A stretch of 64,000 bases of DNA from JBAYIE01 sp041665785 (GTDB lineage: Bacteria > Bacteroidota > Bacteroidia > UKL13-3): NCBI GenBank assembly GCA_041665785.1, contig JBAYIE010000002.1:108106-172105 (forward strand), in the 5' to 3' direction. The stretch's first letter is position 1, and each line of letters starts with the position of its first letter. Position numbers and translations under genes: made by a program. This document shows positions 1-8,737 of this stretch, piece by piece. The notes under the pieces are model-generated. The model saw nothing but the letters and a program-made list of their open reading frames with translations. It ran no database searches and had not been told where the DNA came from.

Positions 1-159
1 AGGCAACGTTTCAATCAAAGCGTTTAACCTGCTTGTCAATTGCTCAAAGTTGGCTTCTTCGTTATAGAGCGGAATAACAAAGGATATGTCGATAGGGGAG
101 TTCAAGGTCTCAAATATATCTCTTTCACCAGAATTCCATGAATCCGGGACTAAATTCAC
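1..159 (-). CDS. Family 2 glycosyltransferase, N-terminus only (cut by the window edge)
   Basis: The reverse strand reads a GT2 (dolichol-phosphate mannosyltransferase-like) N-terminus: a short lead, then SFVIPLYNEE, the first nucleotide-sugar-binding strand and loop of the GT-A fold, then a helix running off the left edge. About 50 residues are visible. The start is uncertain. A GTG at 157-159 gives the longest frame, while a TTG at 103-105 would place the protein start only about six residues before the SFVIP motif, which is more usual for the family. No ATG is available in frame. It follows the membrane glycosyltransferase-like gene on the same strand and is probably its partner in making or transferring a lipid-linked sugar. 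Family assignment is good; the substrate is unknown. Confidence 0.62.
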   Translation of the reverse strand, partial: MNLVPDSWNSGERDIFETLNSPIDISFVIPLYNEEANFEQLTSRLNALIETLP

Positions 160-178
160 ACAGATCGAAAACCTATGT

Positions 179-1435
179 TTATGTGGGTGTCGACTTTATC
201 CATGGTATTTTGGCAAGAGGCACCAGCATCATGCACATGAAATTCCAGAACAGGTAGTTGTAAGGCACCAACACAAATGAGGTAAATACACCCAATATAA
301 GCCAACAGGCAACTACACGGAATAATGGATGCTTACCATAATACCGGTAACTTACCAATAATGCTATAATCATCAAACCCATGCTGATCAACAACGATAA
401 TTTCAAGGCGTGAATTTTTTCATTCAGGTTTCCCGGAAACCAGGAATAATACCAGGAAGCTAAGCCATACCCCTGAAACAACTGATAGGGCCGTTCACCT
501 GGTTGTTGCCATGCCTGACCTTTCCACTCACCAAAGGCGGCAAGGTCGTATGCTTTTGCCCCGTTCAAAAAGATGGTTGGGTCGGTTAACAGAAACGGGA
601 TAATATAAATGAATAAAATAAAAGCGAGCATAGCCAGATAGATCCAAACCTGCTTCTTGTTCTTTTCTTTCCAATGGGTGTATATATCGATCGGTAAATA
701 GAAGACCGACATATAGCGTGACATCAGAGTAAACGAAAAACCAGCTGCCGTAAGCGTGCGGTTGTTTTGAGTCAATCCGATTCCCAACAGGATATAAAAC
801 CCTGCAATCATCCATTCAACCGTATGAGCCACTGCTGCTGGTTGTTTAAACATCATATAAAATATCAGGGTAAACGGGAAGATGATTTTTGCAATTTTAT
901 CATTCAATCCGGTTTCAAGTTTTACCACAAAAAGAGTGTAACAGTTTAATGCAATCAGCATAACAAGCACAACGATCCAGCGCGGATCTACCTGCAACAA
1001 AAACGCAGGAATGAATGGCATCCAATGCATAGGAAGATAATTGGGGGTCCATTCACCATAACCGTATCCATTCAGGATTGCGTATACAAATTCTCCGGTC
1101 CACAGACGTTTAAAATAGACGTCGCGCATGAGGGGAATAATGTCGGATTTTTCTATATCCACCGGCTGTTGGCGAAAGATTAAACCTGCCCAATAAACCA
1201 CTGCAATTGAAAGTACCAGACTACATATCACTGCAATCCGATTCTTGCGTTCAGTCCATGCTTTGCCGGATTTTACATCAAGCACCGGACGGTTGAGCAA
1301 TTGATAAGCAATCCATCCCATCAACATGAATACAAAAACCGGGGTGAAACGGATACCCAACAACGCAGGTGATCCGGTTAATATCAAACACAGCATTACT
1401 GCCGGGATCAACAAGAAGCGGATGCTATTATTCAT
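179..1435 (-). CDS. Polytopic membrane protein, GT-C/GT87-like glycosyltransferase
   Basis: This 418-residue protein is almost wholly hydrophobic, with roughly ten membrane segments. An early periplasmic loop (residues about 95-150) carries a Tyr/Pro/Trp-rich stretch followed by MHWMPF. That layout resembles the GT87/DUF2029 polyprenol-phosphate-sugar-dependent glycosyltransferases, where acidic residues of the first loop are catalytic. I do not recognise a specific gene. The start overlaps the end of the transglycosylase gene by 8 bp, so the two are probably translated together, and a GT2 gene follows. A GT2 enzyme plus a GT-C enzyme is a common pair: one charges a lipid carrier with sugar, the other uses it. 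The role is inferred from topology and context; another polytopic membrane protein is possible. Confidence 0.55.
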   Translation of the reverse strand: MNNSIRFLLIPAVMLCLILTGSPALLGIRFTPVFVFMLMGWIAYQLLNRPVLDVKSGKAWTERKNRIAVICSLVLSIAVVYWAGLIFRQQPVDIEKSDIIPLMRDVYFKRLWTGEFVYAILNGYGYGEWTPNYLPMHWMPFIPAFLLQVDPRWIVVLVMLIALNCYTLFVVKLETGLNDKIAKIIFPFTLIFYMMFKQPAAVAHTVEWMIAGFYILLGIGLTQNNRTLTAAGFSFTLMSRYMSVFYLPIDIYTHWKEKNKKQVWIYLAMLAFILFIYIIPFLLTDPTIFLNGAKAYDLAAFGEWKGQAWQQPGERPYQLFQGYGLASWYYSWFPGNLNEKIHALKLSLLISMGLMIIALLVSYRYYGKHPLFRVVACWLILGVFTSFVLVPYNYLFWNFMCMMLVPLAKIPWIKSTPT

Positions 1436-3449
1436 GGGTTGTCTGGATCAGATTTTTATCGTCAGAGAAGTCAGCACCTTCCTCCAGTGTATCCGGAGTA
1501 ATGCGAATAAAGTCTCTGGCAGGACCAGTAATAACAATTGGACTTGCTGCCTGCAGGGTATCTTTGGGTTCAATTAACAGGCGACGGAGCATTAAATCTG
1601 TGAGATAATGGAGTTGTTTTGATGCAAATGGCTTCAGCATTCCGGCCTGATCGAATCGCCACATAAATCCTTTGGGACGGGGTATAATCGAAGCTAAAAA
1701 CAAGCACTCATTCAGGGTTAAATCTTTTGGATGTTTGTTGAAATAAAAAACAGACGCTTCACCAATGCCATACACGTTGGGCCCCCATTCTATCACATTA
1801 AAATACACTTCCAGCATACGCTCTTTGGTTGAAATGCGGTTGTTTTCCAGCATGTAAACCAACAAAATTTCTTCCAGTTTGCGGGAAATGGTTTTTTCGC
1901 GTGTGAGGAACACATTTTTTACCAGTTGCATGCTTATCGTACTTGCACCACGGGCAAATTTTCGTTTCCGGATATTTTTAACAATCGACTGACGAAAAGC
2001 CTCATCAATAAAGCCCCGGTGAAAAAAGAAGGAAGGATCTTCGGTGGTGAGTACACATTTCTGCAAAAAAGGTGAAATCTGATCCAAAGGGGTATAACAA
2101 TGATTGGCTATACCAACTACAAAAGATCGTTGACGTTTACCCCGATCGATTGGCGTATACACGAAATCACCGTTCAGCTTTGCCAGATTGGCTTCTCCAT
2201 ATTTTCGAATCTGAAGGTTTTGTTTTTTAAGATGGCTTTCAAATACCAGGTCTTGCGGATGATTTTCATTGAATACAAAATCAAGGCGGTAGGCAAATCG
2301 CCCGGATATCTCCATTCCTTTAAAATGTGTAAACAATCCGTTGGGTAAGGATTCTATAAAATCCTGTGCCTGCAATTCCGGAATATGGACGGAAAAAGAA
2401 AGCACAGTATCGCGTTCGATATTCAGTTTAGCATAGGGATTAAACTGAACACGGTTGAAAGTGACAGACGTTGAACTGTCGAGGGAAATAAATTTTTCGC
2501 CCAGAATGAAATGGAATCGAAAACCGGCCTTTTCTACCACCACATCCTGATGAGCGATCTTGGGGTGATTGATCATGAAATTTGAGATTCCCGACTGACC
2601 TGTAATATGCAGAATGCCGCCTTGCATTTTAATTTCATTCAACTCCATATGGAGGGTGTCAAAACCGGTTAACAAATGCAGTTTCTGATCGAGATAAGGG
2701 ATAATTACCTGGCCCTTCTCGAGGTTGTAAAAATAAAGATCCGCTTTTTTGGTGGAAGGGTTGGCAAAGCCGCTAATTTGCCAATGTTGTCCGGGATGCA
2801 GGCTATCGCTGATGAGCATTTCCGCGTGTATGCGGTCATTGGTTTGACGAAGCTGAGCCAGAGTAATACTTGAATGAATCGATTCGTCCTGTATATTCAG
2901 CGAAAAGGAAGCAATCTCCATGTCGGCCGGTACATGATCGAGCAAAGCGTCTATCAGTTTGTAAACTGTAGCAGCAAAACCTCTTTTACCCAGGCTAACT
3001 GCATTTGCAGGTTTCGTCAGTGCCGACGAATCCCCTGAAGCAACAGAATCTGCCAGCAGAAAATCGAAATTGTGTTTTGCATTTCTTTTTGTGAGTTGCA
3101 AATATCCTCTGTGCAATTTCACCTTTCCAATCCGGATATCTCCAAGCAAGGCGTACCATAACCGGACTTCCAGTTCGAGGGTATCAATCACCAGCAAGGT
3201 ATCCCGTTCTTGCGGCACCAGGGAGATGCCGTGCATGGCAATTCCGCTTATGCCTGTGAATGATGCCTGTTGTACACGCATCTCAACCTGAAAACGTTGC
3301 TCTATTTTTTGTGACACACGATCAATAGCCTTGTGCAGAAGTGCATTTCGAAAGAACAGAAAGACGAGGATCATCAAGAGCAAAAAAACACCGGCGAAAT
3401 AAGCCAGTGTTTTCAGATACCGTTTTAAAGATTGCCGGTTGAATTGCAT
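1428..3449 (-). CDS. Peptidoglycan transglycosylase (GT51) with AsmA-like N-terminal region
   Basis: A 673-residue protein with a single N-terminal membrane anchor (about 13-33), a long beta-rich periplasmic region (about 37-440) and a C-terminal GT51 lysozyme-like glycosyltransferase domain (about 445-620). The GT51 motifs are clear: TTEDPSFFFH (468-477, E470 the likely catalytic base) and RGASTISMQLVKN (500-512), then the usual R-x(3)-K-x(2)-E helix. There is no transpeptidase domain. The first part of the periplasmic region (amphipathic strands, a 'dTLLxIDxLxLxV' stretch, then 'IRIGKVKL') resembles the start of AsmA/TamB-type bridge proteins. This would polymerise lipid II glycan strands at the inner membrane. 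It lies 31 bp after frr and overlaps the next gene. The GT51 call is firm; the AsmA resemblance is by eye. Confidence 0.85.
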   Translation of the reverse strand: MQFNRQSLKRYLKTLAYFAGVFLLLMILVFLFFRNALLHKAIDRVSQKIEQRFQVEMRVQQASFTGISGIAMHGISLVPQERDTLLVIDTLELEVRLWYALLGDIRIGKVKLHRGYLQLTKRNAKHNFDFLLADSVASGDSSALTKPANAVSLGKRGFAATVYKLIDALLDHVPADMEIASFSLNIQDESIHSSITLAQLRQTNDRIHAEMLISDSLHPGQHWQISGFANPSTKKADLYFYNLEKGQVIIPYLDQKLHLLTGFDTLHMELNEIKMQGGILHITGQSGISNFMINHPKIAHQDVVVEKAGFRFHFILGEKFISLDSSTSVTFNRVQFNPYAKLNIERDTVLSFSVHIPELQAQDFIESLPNGLFTHFKGMEISGRFAYRLDFVFNENHPQDLVFESHLKKQNLQIRKYGEANLAKLNGDFVYTPIDRGKRQRSFVVGIANHCYTPLDQISPFLQKCVLTTEDPSFFFHRGFIDEAFRQSIVKNIRKRKFARGASTISMQLVKNVFLTREKTISRKLEEILLVYMLENNRISTKERMLEVYFNVIEWGPNVYGIGEASVFYFNKHPKDLTLNECLFLASIIPRPKGFMWRFDQAGMLKPFASKQLHYLTDLMLRRLLIEPKDTLQAASPIVITGPARDFIRITPDTLEEGADFSDDKNLIQTTHE

Positions 3450-3480
3450 GTAACGGATAATAAAACCGTTGATGAAGTTT

Positions 3481-4047
3481 TTATACGTGCATCAATTCGG
3501 CTTCTTTGGCCGCAGTGAGGTCGTCGATTTTTTTAATGAAGGTATCGGTAGTTTTTTGAACCTGGGTTTCTGCTAATTTAGCTTCATCTTCTGCCAGTCC
3601 TTCCTTTTGTAATTTCTTGATATGTTCGTTGGCTTCTTTTCGAACACTGCGTAAAGTAACTTTCGCATTTTCAGCTTCCCCTTTCACCTTCTTAACGGTT
3701 TCCTTGCGACGTTCTTCAGTCAATGGGGGTATGTTGATACGTACCAGATTGCCGTCGTTGCTGGGTGTAAATCCGAGGTTGGCAATAATGATTCCTTTTT
3801 CGATGGGTTGAATCATGGCTTTTTCCCAGGGTTGAATGGTGATGGTCTTTGCATCAGGAGTATTCACATTGCCCACCTGATTCAACGGAACCAGGTTGCC
3901 GTAATAATCCACTTTCACTGCATCAACCATGCTGGGATGTGCTTTTCCGGCGCGAATCTTGGTGAATTCAAGTGCAGCGTGCTCAACAGCTTTATCCATG
4001 CCTGCATTCAGGTGTTCAAATACTTCTTTTAATCGGGGGTCGTTCAT
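3481..4047 (-). CDS. frr: Ribosome recycling factor
   Basis: A 188-residue protein, the usual RRF length. With EF-G it splits post-termination ribosomes into subunits. Family landmarks are the N-terminal helix, the FTKIRAGKAHPSMVD segment, VDYYGNLVPLNQVGNV and the C-terminal long-helix part with DEAKLAETQVQKTTD. In many bacteria frr follows pyrH directly; here pyrH is about 26 kb away (30528-31235), so frr is not in its classical operon. It is followed by the transglycosylase gene. The parvulin gene upstream ends in a hairpin terminator, so frr probably has its own promoter in the 150-bp gap. Confidence 0.97.
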   Translation of the reverse strand: MNDPRLKEVFEHLNAGMDKAVEHAALEFTKIRAGKAHPSMVDAVKVDYYGNLVPLNQVGNVNTPDAKTITIQPWEKAMIQPIEKGIIIANLGFTPSNDGNLVRINIPPLTEERRKETVKKVKGEAENAKVTLRSVRKEANEHIKKLQKEGLAEDEAKLAETQVQKTTDTFIKKIDDLTAAKEAELMHV

Positions 4048-4150
4048 AACAGTTTGATCTAGAGGATTCGAAAATAGTGTATAAATTTTTAGTAAGGAAA
4101 TAAAGAAGAGTAATTCGTTGTTGTCAAAGTCATTGGAGTATAGCGTATAA

Positions 4151-4181
4151 AAAAAGGCTACCCGGGAGGAGTAGCCTTTTT
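4151..4181 (-). terminator. Rho-independent terminator after the parvulin gene
   Basis: A perfect 10-bp stem, AAAAGGCTAC (4152-4161) with GTAGCCTTTT (4171-4180), and a 9-nt loop. It lies about 20 bp past the stop codon of the parvulin gene read on the minus strand, where the stem is followed by a T run. The A/T flanks make it potentially bidirectional. It separates the parvulin gene from frr. Confidence 0.85.
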
Positions 4182-4198
4182 ATGGTATGAACGGATTA

Positions 4199-6211
4199 TT
4201 ATTTGAACAACGTTTTTAAAGCCGGATCATTTACCATGATCGGATATTTTGCACGTAATTCTGAAATCCAAGCCTTTTCCAGATAAGCCTGATAATCGGA
4301 GGTGATGGAACCTCGGGCTTCTTTGGTTGTTTTAGGTTCCGGAGGTACGATACCGTTTACCATATGGAATTTGAAAGAGGTGTTTTCATTGGTAATGTCT
4401 ACAACGCCTTTTTTATCCCAGAGTTTATCGTAAGCGGGGCTTTCTCCTTTTTCGTGTTTGCTGGTTGCATCGGTAACGGTTCCCTGCATTTTTTTATTCA
4501 GTTTGGTCTTTATTTCTTCGATTGATTTTCCGGCACTGGCCATCTTCATTGCTTCTTTCTTTGCTTTCTCATCCAGGCAGGTAACGGTTGTAATTGATAC
4601 CCGCTCTTTCCACATATACTTCATCGGATTTTGTTCATGGAATTTTTCGAGGCCAACAGAATCTGTAACCGCTTTGTTCCAAACTTTTTTATCCGTGAGG
4701 TCGAACAATAATATTCCGTCGTGATATTCCTGCATGAGGTTTCGGAAGTCTTCATATTTCGTTTCCAAAATACTTTCTTCGTATTCAAGTGCCTTTTCGT
4801 CGCTGAATTTCTTGAGCAAAGTACTTACTACGGTTGCTACCGACCCTCCTTTTTGAGGCTCCTGCATAACCCTCAGGTAATTTACAAAGTCATTCATCGA
4901 ATGCATCTTGTCGTTTATCGAAATAACCGGCTTGTCGTTGAATTTAGAACCGTCGGGAATCCAGGTACCGGAAAGAAAAGTAGTGTCGATTCCGGCCACC
5001 AGTACTTTAATATTTTCGGGGTATTCTTTGTAACGGTTTTCGCGTTTGATCCGCTGAGCAACTACCCACTTGCTGCTTTCAGAACGGCTGTCGCGGTTTA
5101 TTTTTGATTTGATCATATCCTCCACTTCCTTTTGCTCAGGAATGGGTTTTTTATCAATCACTTTTAAAATATGCCAACCGAATTCGGATTGAAAAGGTTT
5201 GCTTACATCGCCTACGGCAGTGCCAAACGCAACTTCTTTAAAGTTTTCGGGGAAATTACTTAAGCTACCAATGGAGTTGATTACCCCGTCGTTAGACAGG
5301 CTGTTCTGATCCTGAGAATATTCTTTAACCAGGGCAACAAACGACTCGCCTTTCATCAATTTAGTATAAACGCTGTCAATTTTAGCTTTGGCTTCGGCAA
5401 TTGTTTCCGGCGATGCACTTGGTCCGGTTTGAATCATGATATGCCCGCATTTTACCTCGCCACGTGCCGGACGACGTTCGGTAACTTTTACCAGATGATA
5501 TCCGAAACGTGTACGGAAAGGCATGGATACCTGCCCTTTAGGGGTGTTGTAGGCTTGCGATTCAAAAGCGTATAACATGTAAAATGAAGTAAACCAGCCC
5601 AGGTTTCCATTGTTGCGACGTGCTGAAGGATCTTCTGAAAATTTGAAAGCAATGCTGTCGAAACTTTCACCTTTCAGAATGCGCTTACGCAAGTCCATTA
5701 TTTTGTTGTATGCTTCCAGTGTGTCTTTGGCACCGGCACTTTCTGAACAATTGATCAGAATATGGCTGGCCTTGAGTTCTTCCAGCATGCGTTTATATGC
5801 TTCGTGAATTAAGCCTTCCGTAACTTTCTTATCTGTCAGGTATGGGTTGGCTAATTGTTTGCGATACCCGGAGAGTTCGTTTTTAAATGAGGCTAAGGTA
5901 TCGAGGCGTAGCAAGGTAGCTTCCTTCACCTTCATTTTAAAATTCTCGTACAACTCAAGGTATTCCATGATTTCCTGATCCGAAGGAATGGATTTGTCGC
6001 GGCGGTTTTTCGACAATAAACGTTCGAATTCCGTACGCCTAACCGTATCGGTTCCATAGGTAAAAATCCAGGGATTCGGTTTGGCGGTTTGTACTACAGC
6101 AGGTGTGCTTTTCTTGACTGGGGCAACAGGCTTTTTAACGGCTTGCGCATAGGCAGTTGTTGTCATAATGCTTAAAGCCAAAAACAAACTTGTTCTACTC
6201 ATTGGACTCAT
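4199..6211 (-). CDS. Periplasmic peptidyl-prolyl isomerase with two parvulin domains (SurA-like)
   Basis: A 670-residue exported protein. The signal peptide ends near TTTAYAQA, followed by a Lys/Pro/Ala-rich linker. A SurA-like helical segment (about 50-130) is followed by two parvulin rotamase domains: one from about residue 136 (KASHILI, then GNLGWF and FGYHLVKV) and one from about 255 (CGHIMIQ, then FGWHILKV). The C-terminal 250 residues are helical and charged. It probably chaperones outer-membrane or secreted proteins in the periplasm. Two starts fit (6211 or the ATG at 6202); both keep the signal peptide. It is a single gene closed by a terminator. The isomerase domains are clear; clients are unknown. 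Confidence 0.9.
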   Translation of the reverse strand: MSPMSRTSLFLALSIMTTTAYAQAVKKPVAPVKKSTPAVVQTAKPNPWIFTYGTDTVRRTEFERLLSKNRRDKSIPSDQEIMEYLELYENFKMKVKEATLLRLDTLASFKNELSGYRKQLANPYLTDKKVTEGLIHEAYKRMLEELKASHILINCSESAGAKDTLEAYNKIMDLRKRILKGESFDSIAFKFSEDPSARRNNGNLGWFTSFYMLYAFESQAYNTPKGQVSMPFRTRFGYHLVKVTERRPARGEVKCGHIMIQTGPSASPETIAEAKAKIDSVYTKLMKGESFVALVKEYSQDQNSLSNDGVINSIGSLSNFPENFKEVAFGTAVGDVSKPFQSEFGWHILKVIDKKPIPEQKEVEDMIKSKINRDSRSESSKWVVAQRIKRENRYKEYPENIKVLVAGIDTTFLSGTWIPDGSKFNDKPVISINDKMHSMNDFVNYLRVMQEPQKGGSVATVVSTLLKKFSDEKALEYEESILETKYEDFRNLMQEYHDGILLFDLTDKKVWNKAVTDSVGLEKFHEQNPMKYMWKERVSITTVTCLDEKAKKEAMKMASAGKSIEEIKTKLNKKMQGTVTDATSKHEKGESPAYDKLWDKKGVVDITNENTSFKFHMVNGIVPPEPKTTKEARGSITSDYQAYLEKAWISELRAKYPIMVNDPALKTLFK

Positions 6212-6268
6212 ATTGTATTATTTATGAAGGATGGCAAAAATATGCATTTCACCAACATATTCTACTGT

Positions 6269-6280
6269 TTAACGCGTTAA
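6269..6280. promoter_or_regulatory. 12-bp perfect palindrome upstream of the parvulin gene
   Basis: TTAACGCGTTAA is an exact palindrome about 60 bp upstream of the parvulin start, in the gap before selD ends. It could be an operator for a dimeric regulator, but a 12-bp palindrome can arise by chance and no second copy was noticed. Confidence 0.2.
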
Positions 6281-6368
6281 TGCACTTTTCGTATGATTCT
6301 TTCTGAATAGTATGGGTTGCAGGAGGTTAAATTCTTTGAAACAGCAAGACGGGTTTTAAACTTTCCGA

Positions 6369-7415
6369 CTAACAAAAATAAATGGTCTTTTCTCTCTGTT
6401 CCATGAACCGGCCAATCGGTATAAATTCAGTGTGATGGTTTTTTGCAAGTTCCTGAAGAGAGGGAAACGAATCCGGTTTCAGGACTACCATCAAACCACC
6501 ATTTGTTTGAGGATCAGGCAGAATTCCAAAACAATGCATGGGATCAAGCGATTCGTGGATTCCCAGTTTATTTCCGTAAGCATTCCAGTTGCGGTAAGTT
6601 GCATCAGGAAGAATTCCCTGCTGAATATATTCCAGAACACCGTCGAGTAAAGGCAGGCTGGAAAAGTTGATTTCTGCGCTCAGTCCCGAACCTTCGCACA
6701 CTTCCAGTAAGTGTCCGGCCAATCCAAATCCTGTAATATCTGTCAATGCCGTAACTGCAGGTTCCGATCCAAGAACGGCGCCAAAAGCATTCAAAGCAGT
6801 CATGTTTTTGATCAGTGGTTCTAAGTGTTTATCCTGTAATAAACCGCGTTTCATGGCCGTGGTTAAAATTCCGGTTCCCAATGGTTTGGTCAGTGCAATT
6901 AAATCTCCTGCTTCTGCGGCATCGTTTTGTTTTAAGTGAGGTATAGGAACCAAGCCGTTAACAGATAATCCAAAAAATGGTTCCGGAGACTCTACGGTAT
7001 GACCACCGGCAATGGTAATTCCTGCTTCCGCACAAATTTCACGTGCTCCATCCAGCACGCGTGCCGCGAGTTCAGCCGTTAATTTTTCAATAGGCCAACC
7101 CAGTATTGCCAATGCAAGTATGGGTTTTCCACCCATCGCATATACATCGCTGATCGCATTGGCTGCGGCAATTTTACCGAAGGTGAATGCATCATCAACT
7201 ACCGGCATAAAAAAGTCGGCAGTGGCAATCAATGCCGTTCCGTTTTTTAAATCATAGGCAGCAGCATCGTCGTTTCCGGCATTACCCACCAGTAAATCAC
7301 CCTGCATATTGGGTGTCCGTGTATTGCTTAAAATGCTTTGCAATACGGTCGGCGATATTTTACAACCACAACCTGCTCCTTTCGCAAATTGTGTGAGTCT
7401 AACCGGTGTGTTCAT
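6369..7415 (-). CDS. selD: Selenide, water dikinase (selenophosphate synthetase)
   Basis: A 348-residue enzyme making selenophosphate from selenide and ATP. The signature GAGCGCK is at residues 13-19: Cys16 is the active-site position (cysteine here, not UGA-encoded selenocysteine) and Lys19 the conserved lysine. Further PurM-fold motifs are visible: GNAGNDDAAAY (ATP and metal binding), the NAISDVYAMGGKP helix and the GGHTVESPEP loop, then LTDITGFGLAGH. It lies 4 bp after selU on the same strand, so the two form one operon dedicated to selenium use. No selA, selB or selC is in the window, so the selenophosphate visible here goes to tRNA modification. Confidence 0.97.
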   Translation of the reverse strand: MNTPVRLTQFAKGAGCGCKISPTVLQSILSNTRTPNMQGDLLVGNAGNDDAAAYDLKNGTALIATADFFMPVVDDAFTFGKIAAANAISDVYAMGGKPILALAILGWPIEKLTAELAARVLDGAREICAEAGITIAGGHTVESPEPFFGLSVNGLVPIPHLKQNDAAEAGDLIALTKPLGTGILTTAMKRGLLQDKHLEPLIKNMTALNAFGAVLGSEPAVTALTDITGFGLAGHLLEVCEGSGLSAEINFSSLPLLDGVLEYIQQGILPDATYRNWNAYGNKLGIHESLDPMHCFGILPDPQTNGGLMVVLKPDSFPSLQELAKNHHTEFIPIGRFMEQREKTIYFC

Positions 7416-7419
7416 GAGA

Positions 7420-8487
7420 TTAATGGGTTGGGTGTTGAATTAAGCGGGATGCGTTTTTTACAGCATTTATTTCATGTGATTCGAACGGTATACAGGTGCG
7501 GTTATTTTTTTCACGGGCACGGTTGTATTCTTTATCATAATAAGAAAGCAATATGCGAAAGCATTCAGTGATATTGTTTTCCAGCAACTGGAAGATAGCC
7601 TCTTTAGCATGCTGACCACCCAGTCTTTTCTGTATACGCATGATGGCATTTACCAGCTTTTCTTTTTCGAATGTACCATATTGTTGTGTGATGAACTCCA
7701 AACGTTGATCGAAAGGGATGGTTAAAAGGTAGCAGGGAGATTCCTGTAAGGTGCGGAAAAAGGTGTTGGGTAAATTCACATGTCCTATCCGTTGACTTTC
7801 ATTTTCGATCCAAATAGGAAGCGGCTGAATCATTCCATGCGAATTGTCGATAGCATAATAAGGCGCCAATGCCCTTTCCAGTAAATTTTCAAATTGCTCC
7901 TGCGAAGGTTGTTCGGCCATACCCAGTGCGCCAAAAGCGGACCCTTTATGTTGAGCCAGATTTTCCAGATCAATAACCGGATGACCTGATTTATGCAGTT
8001 CCTGAAGCACTTCCGTTTTACCACTGCCGGTATGACCTCCCAGAACCTGGAAGTGAAAAGGCCATTCGAATTGTCGTAATACATAGCGCCTGTATTGTTT
8101 GTAACCACCGTCGAGTACATACACATCGTAACCATACTGACTCAGCAACCAGGCCATAGCAGAGCTGCGCATCCCGCCACGCCAACAATGTAACAGAATT
8201 TTGGATGCTGCTGGTTTATCTTTGGTATTTATAATTTGTTCGACTTGCAAAACAAAGGATTCCAGATTTTTACCAAAATAGCGCAGCCCTGTCTTAATCG
8301 CTACTTCACGGCTTATTTGCTTGTATTGGGTACCAATTTCTTTTCGCTCTTCATCTGTAAAAATAGGCAATGAGTATGCACCGGGAATATGTGCATGTTT
8401 GTACTCGGATGGACTTCGAACATCGAACAGCGGAACCTCGGATGAAAACTTTAAGAAAAGATTAATATCGATATTCTGTACCGGCAT
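7420..8487 (-). CDS. selU: tRNA 2-selenouridine synthase
   Basis: A 355-residue protein (also called MnmH/YbbB) that replaces sulfur by selenium in 5-substituted 2-thiouridine at the wobble position of certain tRNAs, through a geranylated intermediate. Domain order is as expected. The N-terminal rhodanese domain (about 1-130) has catalytic Cys101 in HCWRGGMRSSA. A P-loop domain follows with Walker A GGHTGSGKT (150-158), which binds the prenyl donor/ATP-like group. It is the first gene of the selU-selD operon, so donor enzyme and user are coupled. The promoter must lie in the 250-bp gap shared with the divergent polysaccharide locus. Confidence 0.96.
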   Translation of the reverse strand: MPVQNIDINLFLKFSSEVPLFDVRSPSEYKHAHIPGAYSLPIFTDEERKEIGTQYKQISREVAIKTGLRYFGKNLESFVLQVEQIINTKDKPAASKILLHCWRGGMRSSAMAWLLSQYGYDVYVLDGGYKQYRRYVLRQFEWPFHFQVLGGHTGSGKTEVLQELHKSGHPVIDLENLAQHKGSAFGALGMAEQPSQEQFENLLERALAPYYAIDNSHGMIQPLPIWIENESQRIGHVNLPNTFFRTLQESPCYLLTIPFDQRLEFITQQYGTFEKEKLVNAIMRIQKRLGGQHAKEAIFQLLENNITECFRILLSYYDKEYNRAREKNNRTCIPFESHEINAVKNASRLIQHPTH

Positions 8488-8737
8488 TTTTTACAATCAT
8501 GTGAATTAACGGAGCAATATAATCAATTTATCAGTCCTGCATTTTCGATGAAGACCTCACTGAAAACGAAGGATTTAAATTCAGAGCGCCGTATTTTAAT
8601 TTTTTCCTCAAATGGTTGTTAGCAAGGAATCCGTTTGTACTCTTTAATCCTGCTTTAATCAAAAGTTCGATGCGATTTGGAATCAACCTTAAGATTCAAA
8701 AAAATCGGTTATACTTTAGCGCTTAAAGCACCACATT

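Noticed and set aside
6369..7415. Selenocysteine in SelD
   Set aside because: The GAGCGCK motif is read through ordinary cysteine codons with no in-frame UGA.
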